Below, piece by piece: positions 1-4,378 of a DNA stretch of 5,259 nt. The notes under the pieces were generated by a model. It worked only from the letters and a program-made list of their open reading frames with translations, had not been told where the DNA came from and did not search any database. Position 1 is the first letter of the stretch; each line of letters starts with the position of its first letter. This DNA comes from Patescibacteria group bacterium (lineage in GTDB: Bacteria > Patescibacteriota > Minisyncoccia > Sungbacterales > GWA2-42-14): positions 1-5,259 of the forward strand of contig JAGXAD010000056.1 in the NCBI GenBank assembly GCA_018971745.1. Reading direction: 5' to 3'. Position numbers and translations under genes: made by a program.

Positions 1-173
1 TGCTGACCGGCAAGCCCATGACGCCGGAGGAAGTATATGGTAAAATAGATTCAGTAGGCGCGGAAGAGGCGCAAGCCGTGGCTCGCGAGATTTTTCAGCC
101 GGAGCGGTTGAACCTTGCCGTAATCGGCCCGTTTCGGGAAAAAGAAAAATTTGATGCGTTGTTCAAACTATAA
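1..173 (+). CDS. M16-family zinc peptidase, C-terminal fragment
   Basis: The 3' end of a gene that begins left of the window; the first whole codon is at 3 and the TAA stop at 171-173, leaving 56 residues. The fragment contains TPEEVYGKIDSVGAEEAQAV, then FQPERLNLAVIGPF, ending DALFKL. In the M16 (insulinase/mitochondrial processing peptidase/PqqL-like) family, the last helical segment reads roughly 'T.eeV...I..Vt.edv..vA..lf.pe.l.la.iGp', and this fragment follows it closely. The HxxEH zinc site would lie far upstream, outside the window, so catalytic competence cannot be judged; M16 proteins are often pairs in which one partner lacks the site. Only 18 bp separate its stop from the next start, so co-transcription with the membrane protein gene is likely. 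The family call rests on a short tail, so I am fairly but not fully sure. Confidence 0.72.
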   Translation, partial: LTGKPMTPEEVYGKIDSVGAEEAQAVAREIFQPERLNLAVIGPFREKEKFDALFKL

Positions 174-191
174 CTTTTAATTGATAAAAGC

Positions 192-1244
192 ATGCTCATA
201 AAAAAAACATCTTTTCTGGAAATTTCCTATCAGACCTTTCTCCGTTTCTTTTTGGTGCTGGCCGGTTTTATCGCGCTCTTTGTGATTCGCGATGTTATTC
301 TTGCGGTGTTGTTTGCCGTGGTAATCGCATCCGCCATTGAGCCGTTTATTGAATGGGGAAAGCAATATAAATTTCCGCGCCTCTTAAGCGTGGTTATCGT
401 GTACGCCTTGGCGCTTGCGGCAATTATCGGCGTTATTTTTTTGGTTGTTCCGCTTATCCTGAATGATTTGCAGGGATTTTTGCAAAGTTACGCGACCTAT
501 CAGCAGAAGTTTTTAAAAGAGATTGAGCAATTAAGCGGTATTCCGGTGGCGACTTTGTTTTCCGGCGGCATTGCCGATTTGTTTATTGCGGGAGCAAGCC
601 GTTTGGTCGGGTTTAGTTCAAATGTTCTCGGGGTAAGCGCGTTTGTGTTCGGCGGCGCGGCATCCGCCATTATTATTCTCGTGGTTTCTTTTTATCTCGC
701 AACGCAAGAGCGCGGCATTGAAAATTTTTTGCGGCTGGTTTCGCCCCTGGAAGACGAGAATTATATCATTGATTTGTGGCAGCGTTCCCAGAAAAAAATG
801 GGGCAGTGGCTGCAGGCGCAGATTTTATTAGCCTTGTTTGTCGGAGTATTGGTGTATCTTGCGCTTACGATTGTCGGCGTTGAGTACAGTTTAATTTTAG
901 GGTTGTTAGCGGCCGCGTTTGAAATTGTGCCGGTGATCGGGCCCGTGCTCGCGGCCGCGCCCGCCACGTTTCTTGCGTTTTTACAAAGCCCGATTTTAGC
1001 GCTCTATGTGATTGTCATTTTCTTTTTTATCCAACAGACCGAGTCGCATTTGATTGTGCCGGTGGTGATGCGAAGAGCAGTCGGATTAAATCCTCTGATT
1101 GTCGTGGTGGCGCTGTTGGTCGGGGCGGAACTCGGCGGCATTGTCGGCCTGTTGCTTGCGGTGCCGCTGGCATCGGTTGCGGTTGAGTGGCTGGTTGATT
1201 TGGATAAAAAAAAGCGCGGGCTCTTTCAGGCGCACGGGTCGTAA
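192..1244 (+). CDS. AI-2E family transporter (PerM/YdiK/TqsA-like membrane protein)
   Basis: A complete 350-residue polytopic membrane protein of the AI-2E transporter family (PF01594), the usual length for the family. Hydrophobic segments fall at about residues 17-48, 63-90, 148-170, 209-229, 232-262, 264-280 and 300-332, with a more polar stretch at about 91-145, the family's typical layout. Family motifs are visible: FPRLLSVVIVY at 61-71, EIVPVIGPVLAAAP at 244-257, QQTESHLIVPVVM at 281-293, and GLNPLIVVVALLVGAELGG followed by GLLLAVPLASV near the C-terminus. The tail is basic (DKKKRG), probably cytoplasmic. Known members export autoinducer-2 (TqsA) or act as ion antiporters; many are uncharacterised, so the substrate here is unknown and quorum sensing should not be assumed. 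The ATG at 192 is the first start in frame, with no clear Shine-Dalgarno sequence. It follows the M16 gene by 18 bp and precedes metG by 55 bp. Confidence 0.93.
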   Translation: MLIKKTSFLEISYQTFLRFFLVLAGFIALFVIRDVILAVLFAVVIASAIEPFIEWGKQYKFPRLLSVVIVYALALAAIIGVIFLVVPLILNDLQGFLQSYATYQQKFLKEIEQLSGIPVATLFSGGIADLFIAGASRLVGFSSNVLGVSAFVFGGAASAIIILVVSFYLATQERGIENFLRLVSPLEDENYIIDLWQRSQKKMGQWLQAQILLALFVGVLVYLALTIVGVEYSLILGLLAAAFEIVPVIGPVLAAAPATFLAFLQSPILALYVIVIFFFIQQTESHLIVPVVMRRAVGLNPLIVVVALLVGAELGGIVGLLLAVPLASVAVEWLVDLDKKKRGLFQAHGS

Positions 1245-1247
1245 TAT

Positions 1248-1270
1248 CTGCCGCACTTTTGGTGGGGCAG
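1248..1270 (+). other. Intercistronic stem-loop between the AI-2E gene and metG
   Basis: Three bases after the AI-2E gene stop, arms 1248-1256 and 1262-1270 pair over 9 positions with one G-G mismatch, around a 5-nt loop (TTTTG). The sequence that follows (AAATTTTATT) is only weakly U-rich, so this is a poor intrinsic terminator at best. It could attenuate transcription, protect the upstream message's 3' end, or be chance. It lies about 30 nt before the metG start and does not cover it. Confidence 0.3.
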
Positions 1271-1299
1271 AAATTTTATTGGCGCGTAAGATTGAAAAA

Positions 1300-2784
1300 A
1301 TGCCAAATAAGTTTTACATCACAACTGCGATTGATTACGCGAATGCCAAGCCGCACATCGGGCACGCCTTGGAAAAAATTCAGGCGGATGTCATTGCTCG
1401 CTATCGCCGCATCAAGGGCGATGAGGTTTGGTTTGTGACCGGTACGGATGAGCACGGCGCAAAAATAGTGCGCGCGGCTGATGTAGCGGGTAAGAGCCCG
1501 CGGGATTTTGTTAATGAGTATGCGGAATATTTTCAGGCGTTGAAGCAGACGCTTAATTTGTCGTGGGACGATTTTATCAGGACGAGCGATTCAAAACGGC
1601 ATTGGCCGGGTGCGCAAAAATTGTGGCTTAAACTCCACGAGGCGGGAGATTTGTATAAAAAAAAGTATCGGGGGCTCTATTGCGTCGGCCACGAAGCGTT
1701 TGTGACGGAAAAGGATTTAGTAGACGGCAAATGCCGCGACCACCAAAAAGAGCCGGAAGTCGTTGAAGAGGAAAACTGGTTTTTCCGGCTTTCTAAATAC
1801 GGTCCGCAGATTAAAAAGGTTATAGAAACGGATGAATTAAAAATTTTTCCGCGAGGGCGCAAGCATGAAATTTTATCCCTAATTGAAAATGGATTGGAAG
1901 ATGTCAGTTTTTCGCGGCCGAGAAAAGATTTGTCCTGGGGCATTCCGGTGCCGAATGACCCGGAGCATACAATGTATGTGTGGTGTGATGCGCTTGCAAG
2001 TTACCTTACCGCAATCGGGTACGGGCAGAATTCAGATTTTAGAATTCGGAATTTGGAATTTAGCGATTGGTGGCCGGCGGATGTGCATGTCATTGGCAAA
2101 GATATTTTGCGGTTTCATGCGGCAATTTGGCCCGCAATGCTTTTGTCGACCGGGCTTAAACTCCCGAAATCAATTTTTGTGCACGGAATGATTGCGGTTT
2201 CGGGCCAAAAAATGTCAAAAACCGTTGGGAATGTGATTGACCAGGTTGAACTTGTAAAAAAATACGGCACGGATGCGGTGCGGTATTTTCTGCTTCGTGA
2301 AATTCCATCGGGAGAGGACGGCGATTTTTCGTACGAGAAACTTGAGGAACGCTACAACGGCGATCTCGCAAACGGAATTGGCAATTTGACGGCGCGGGTG
2401 GCGACGCTTGGAGAGAAAATAAGTCCTTTGCAATGGAATTTTGAAAGCGATATTGAAGATGCAATTAAAAAAGAAACAGAGCGCGCGCTTTCTGCGTATG
2501 AAAAATATATGAAAGAAATTCGTTTGAACGATGCGCTTGCGGTTGCATGGGAATTAATATCGTTTTCTGATAAATACATTAACGAAAAAAAACCGTGGGC
2601 CGTTTCGGATGAGAATGCGCTGCGGACGATTATTGCGAACGCCGGATATTGCATTGGCACTATCGCAAATCTGCTTTTGCCGTTTTTGCCGGAAACCGCG
2701 GAAAAAATCCGGCAACAAATTTTGTTTGAGGATTCGGCGCTCAAAATAAAAAAAGGCGGGAATTTATTTCCGCGCCTTACTTGA
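1300..2784 (+). CDS. metG: Methionyl-tRNA synthetase (short form, no C-terminal tRNA-binding domain)
   Basis: Charges tRNA(Met) with methionine in the cytoplasm (class I aminoacyl-tRNA synthetase, EC 6.1.1.10). The 494-residue protein has HIGH at 19-22 in KPHIGHALEKIQADV, TGTDEHG at 47-53, a connective-peptide metal knuckle C128/H131 with C145/H148, the WWPADVHVIGKDILRFHAAIWP core at 257-278, and a KMSKS loop written KMSKT at 304-308. The helical anticodon-binding domain follows, with NGDLANGIGNLTAR at 353-366 and KPWAV at 431-435. It ends LFPRLT, the usual end of the core enzyme, and lacks the extra EMAP/Trbp111-like domain of longer MetRS. The ATG at 1300 is chosen because conserved sequence starts at residue 4; the open frame continues upstream to 1099 without homology. 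Shine-Dalgarno is not evident. Residues 243-255 are encoded by a 7-bp-periodic tract (see findings). The last codons double as a terminator for the opposing gene. Confidence 0.97.
   Translation: MPNKFYITTAIDYANAKPHIGHALEKIQADVIARYRRIKGDEVWFVTGTDEHGAKIVRAADVAGKSPRDFVNEYAEYFQALKQTLNLSWDDFIRTSDSKRHWPGAQKLWLKLHEAGDLYKKKYRGLYCVGHEAFVTEKDLVDGKCRDHQKEPEVVEEENWFFRLSKYGPQIKKVIETDELKIFPRGRKHEILSLIENGLEDVSFSRPRKDLSWGIPVPNDPEHTMYVWCDALASYLTAIGYGQNSDFRIRNLEFSDWWPADVHVIGKDILRFHAAIWPAMLLSTGLKLPKSIFVHGMIAVSGQKMSKTVGNVIDQVELVKKYGTDAVRYFLLREIPSGEDGDFSYEKLEERYNGDLANGIGNLTARVATLGEKISPLQWNFESDIEDAIKKETERALSAYEKYMKEIRLNDALAVAWELISFSDKYINEKKPWAVSDENALRTIIANAGYCIGTIANLLLPFLPETAEKIRQQILFEDSALKIKKGGNLFPRLT
2028..2062 (+). 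repeat. Heptanucleotide-periodic tract inside metG
   Basis: Five consecutive 7-bp units begin at 2028, 2035, 2042, 2049 and 2056: GAATTCA, GATTTTA, GAATTCG, GAATTTG and GAATTTA. The tract is in frame and encodes most of residues 243-255 (QNSDFRIRNLEFS), between the conserved ALASYLTAIGY and WWPADVHVIGK blocks, a loop that is variable in MetRS. A related tract of the same period and consensus lies in tatD in the opposite orientation. Confidence 0.7.
2743..2778 (-). terminator. Intrinsic terminator of the minus-strand unknown gene, inside the metG 3' end
   Basis: Read on the minus strand, arms at 2778-2768 and 2762-2753 form a 10-bp, GC-rich stem with a single bulged C and a 5-nt loop. It is followed directly by a T-rich run (7 T, an A, then 4 T, on the complement of 2754-2743). 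It starts 16 nt after the minus-strand stop codon at 2795-2797. On the + strand no T-run follows, so it should act only for the minus-strand gene. The same bases encode the KIKKGGNLFPRL tail of MetRS. Confidence 0.78.
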
Positions 2785-2794
2785 TGCAAACGCA

Positions 2795-3388
2795 TCATGA
2801 GTTATAGTGTTTGTGGTATCTTTTGTAGGTTACGAGTTCCGCTCGCAAGGGTTTGCCGTTTGTTGTTCCCTCCATGTACTCGTGAAAAAAGAGTTTTGCC
2901 CAGTCATCCGGTTGCCATCCGTGTTGCGTCCAGTGAATCCAGTATCCAAGAGCGGATGGTTGTCCATGCCCGAACGGATCATTCGGATACGCCGTCCATC
3001 CTGCCTGAAAATCGCAGATTATTTCTCCGTCAAAGAGAATTTCATCGTTTTCTCCGTAGACGGTGAAAAGATCTCCTTGTCTAATTGTATAGAGGTTGTC
3101 ATATGATTCTTTTCCGTCTTTTATGACGGACCAAACTATGCCCTCGCATCCTGTTTCAAAGTACGGGCATAATACGCCGCTCACCTTTATTTTTTCTTTC
3201 ATCCGGCCGTCCGGCAATCTTAACTCTTTGTTAAGTTCTTCCCGTTCCGTTTTAGAAAGTTCAGGCCATAATTCGCGCATCAGATTTTTTACTTTTTGCG
3301 CCGCAGGACTATAGCCGAGTTCGCGAGAAATTAATTCGTCTAATTCTTTTTGTAGCCGTGTGTAGATTTGATACGTTTCGGTGTGCAC
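2795..3388 (-). CDS. Hypothetical protein, family not recognised (197 aa)
   Basis: I do not recognise this protein. It is 197 residues with no signal peptide or membrane segment, so probably cytoplasmic. Residues 1-60 look helical and highly charged (RLQKELDELISREL, then LWPELSKTEREELNKEL). Residues 65-130 look strand-rich (CEGIVWSVIK, TIRQGDLFTVYGENDEILFDGEI). The remainder is rich in Trp, His and Tyr: GYWIHWTQHGWQPDDWAKLFF, ending YKRYHKHYNS. Cys residues are at 74, 81 and 125; no catalytic motif is evident. The start is GTG at 3388-3386, with GGGAG nine bases upstream; an in-frame TAA at 3413-3415 limits extension. The gene is complete, has its own promoter and terminator, and is antisense to its neighbours: convergent with metG (10 bp between stops) and divergent from tatD (61 bp). 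It is real rather than a shadow because the other frames give no conserved protein and its signals fit together. Confidence 0.82.
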   Translation of the reverse strand: MHTETYQIYTRLQKELDELISRELGYSPAAQKVKNLMRELWPELSKTEREELNKELRLPDGRMKEKIKVSGVLCPYFETGCEGIVWSVIKDGKESYDNLYTIRQGDLFTVYGENDEILFDGEIICDFQAGWTAYPNDPFGHGQPSALGYWIHWTQHGWQPDDWAKLFFHEYMEGTTNGKPLRAELVTYKRYHKHYNS

Positions 3389-3397
3389 TTGTTTATT

Positions 3398-3402
3398 CTC
3401 CC
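3398..3402 (-). promoter_or_regulatory. Shine-Dalgarno GGGAG fixing a GTG start
   Basis: On the minus strand GGGAG is followed by 9 nt (AATAAACAA) and then GTG at 3388-3386. It is the clearest ribosome binding site in the window and supports the GTG start of the unknown gene, which has no in-frame ATG upstream before a stop. Confidence 0.65.
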
Positions 3403-3408
3403 GTGTAA

Positions 3409-3436
3409 TTGTTTAAGAACGCCATCGAAGTATAGC
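3409..3436 (+). promoter_or_regulatory. Possible weak tatD promoter overlapping the divergent one
   Basis: On the + strand TTGTTT (3409-3414), a 16-bp gap and TATAGC (3431-3436) resemble weak -35 and -10 boxes. Initiation near 3443 would give an almost leaderless tatD message, which fits the absence of a Shine-Dalgarno sequence before the ATG at 3450. The -10 shares bases with the stronger divergent -10. Both boxes are degenerate, so this is tentative. Confidence 0.25.
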
Positions 3437-3456
3437 AGAACCCTTTTTTATGTCAA
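3429..3456 (-). promoter_or_regulatory. Strong sigma-70-type promoter of the minus-strand unknown gene
   Basis: On the minus strand, a perfect -35 box TTGACA (complement of 3456-3451), a 16-bp spacer, and a -10 box TATACT (complement of 3434-3429) preceded by TGC, giving an extended -10. The predicted transcript start is near 3422, with a leader of about 34 nt that contains the GGGAG site. The -35 box overlaps the start and second codons of the divergent tatD. Confidence 0.78.
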
Positions 3457-4277
3457 CCCTTATTGATTTCCACTCCCATATCCAATTTTCCGCGTATGAC
3501 AACGACCGCGAGGCCGTGATTTTGCGCGCGCGGGAAGCGAAAGTCAAAATGATTGCAGTCGGGACGCAAGCGCAAACTTCGGAAGACGCGATTCGCGTTG
3601 CGGAACAATATCCAAATGATGTTTTGGGCGCCTCGGTCGGATTTCATCCGGGGCATGCGTCAGAAAATTCGTATCACGATAAAAACGAATTGAGAGAGGA
3701 AGCACAGGAGTCGTTTGACATTGAACGATTGCGCGAATTGGCAAAACATCCGAAAGTTTTGGCGATAGGCGAGTGTGGTCTAGATTATTATAGAGATCAG
3801 AGATTAGAAATCAGTGAACGGCAAAAAAAAGTTTTTGTGCAGCAAATTGAATTGGCGCGTGAATTGCAAAAACCGCTTATCATTCATTGTCGTTCCGCGT
3901 TCGGCGACTTAATCAACATTCTAAATTCTAAATCCCATATTCTAAATTCTCCGGCTGGCGTTATTCATTTTTTCAGCGGCACCAAAGACGACGCAAAAAA
4001 TTTGCTTGACCTCAAATTTTATCTTGGGTTCGGCGGCGTGATTACATTTGCACGGGAGTATAATGAAGTCATCCGCTACGCGCCGCTTGACCGTATTTTG
4101 CTTGAAACCGACGCGCCGTATGTTGCTCCGGCACCGCATCGCGGAAAGCGGAATGAGCCGGCGTATGTCGTGGAAGTCGCAAAAAAACTTGCTGAGCTGA
4201 AGGGCATATCACCTGAAACAATCGCGGAGCAAACAACACAAAACGCAATTTCTTTTTTCGGATTGTCCGTAGAGTAG
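3450..4277 (+). CDS. tatD: TatD-family metal-dependent hydrolase / deoxyribonuclease
   Basis: A 275-residue TatD-family amidohydrolase-fold (TIM-barrel) enzyme; characterised members are Mg-dependent 3'-5' exonucleases/DNases, thought to act in the cytoplasm in DNA repair or degradation. The usual metal ligands are all visible: H8 and H10 in DFHSHI, E108 in AIGECGLDYYRD, H146 in PLIIHCRSA, H173 in GVIHFFSGT and D221 in LLETDAPYVAP. The family C-terminal motif PHRGKRNEPAYV is at 229-240. Length is slightly above the usual 255-265, partly from a 70-90 loop and two 7-bp-periodic tracts (residues 115-121 and 157-167). The ATG at 3450 is right because the DFHSH motif begins at residue 6; no Shine-Dalgarno is seen, so initiation may be leaderless. 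In many bacteria tatD sits directly after metG; here an antisense gene separates them. The precise substrate is not shown by sequence. Confidence 0.94.
   Translation: MSTLIDFHSHIQFSAYDNDREAVILRAREAKVKMIAVGTQAQTSEDAIRVAEQYPNDVLGASVGFHPGHASENSYHDKNELREEAQESFDIERLRELAKHPKVLAIGECGLDYYRDQRLEISERQKKVFVQQIELARELQKPLIIHCRSAFGDLINILNSKSHILNSPAGVIHFFSGTKDDAKNLLDLKFYLGFGGVITFAREYNEVIRYAPLDRILLETDAPYVAPAPHRGKRNEPAYVVEVAKKLAELKGISPETIAEQTTQNAISFFGLSVE
3792..3814 (+). repeat. Short heptanucleotide-periodic tract inside tatD (first)
   Basis: Three 7-bp units, AGAGATC, AGAGATT and AGAAATC, start at 3792, 3799 and 3806 and are followed by AG. The tract is in frame and encodes RDQRLEI at residues 115-121, just after the conserved GECGLDYY block. 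It is short, so chance is a real alternative. Confidence 0.45.
3918..3950 (-). repeat. Heptanucleotide-periodic tract inside tatD (second)
   Basis: Read on the minus strand, after one leading A come units GAATTTA, GAATATG, GGATTTA, GAATTTA and a partial GAAT. This is the same consensus as the metG tract but in the opposite orientation relative to the coding strand. In the tatD frame it encodes ILNSKSHILNS, residues 157-167, in the variable loop before the conserved AGVIHFFSG block. Confidence 0.7.
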
Positions 4278-4290
4278 CGCAAAATTTTTC

Positions 4291-4330
4291 AACAACATTC
4301 TCACATTCTCAAGAATGTGAGAATGTTGTT
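4291..4330. repeat. Perfect 19-bp inverted repeat downstream of tatD
   Basis: Arms 4291-4309 and 4312-4330 are exact reverse complements with a 2-nt centre (CA). As RNA it would form an 18-bp stem with a TCAA tetraloop. Each arm also holds an octamer repeated directly (ACATTCTC twice on the + strand). It begins 13 nt after the tatD stop. No U-run follows on the + strand (AGGGTTACC), so it is not a standard intrinsic terminator there; on the minus strand only a weak TTTT follows. It may act as a 3'-end-stabilising hairpin, a factor-assisted terminator or a protein-binding palindrome. Confidence 0.7.
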
Positions 4331-4344
4331 AGGGTTACCGATTT

Positions 4345-4371
4345 AAAAAAGAGCCATCAATACGATGGCTC
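4345..4371 (-). terminator. Intrinsic terminator of the alanine dehydrogenase gene
   Basis: On the minus strand, an exact 8-bp stem GAGCCATC/GATGGCTC (4371-4364 with 4358-4351) closes a 5-nt loop and is followed by six T (complement of 4350-4345). It begins 7 nt after the ald stop codon. On the + strand there is no comparable T-run directly after the stem, so it is best read as minus-strand specific. Confidence 0.85.
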
Positions 4372-4378
4372 GGTCGTT

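Noticed and set aside
909..959. Two GCGGCCGCG copies about 40 bp apart in the AI-2E gene
   Set aside because: They simply encode Ala runs flanking the conserved EIVPVIGP motif; GC-rich Ala codons explain them.
192..1244. Calling the AI-2E family gene a quorum-sensing exporter
   Set aside because: Family membership does not establish the substrate; several members are ion antiporters or uncharacterised, and no lux-type gene is nearby.
1099..1299. Upstream extension of the metG reading frame to an ATG at 1099
   Set aside because: It overlaps the AI-2E gene in another frame and encodes a Trp/Arg/Cys-rich stretch with no MetRS similarity; conserved MetRS sequence begins at the ATG at 1300.
2352..2798. 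148-residue minus-strand open frame antisense to metG
   Set aside because: It is a shadow of metG: Ser/Phe-rich low-complexity translation, no family features, and it overlaps the end of the better supported minus-strand gene and its terminator.
2807..3106. Plus-strand open frames opposite the unknown gene
   Set aside because: They have no ribosome binding site or recognisable motif, and the minus strand has a matching promoter, Shine-Dalgarno and terminator.
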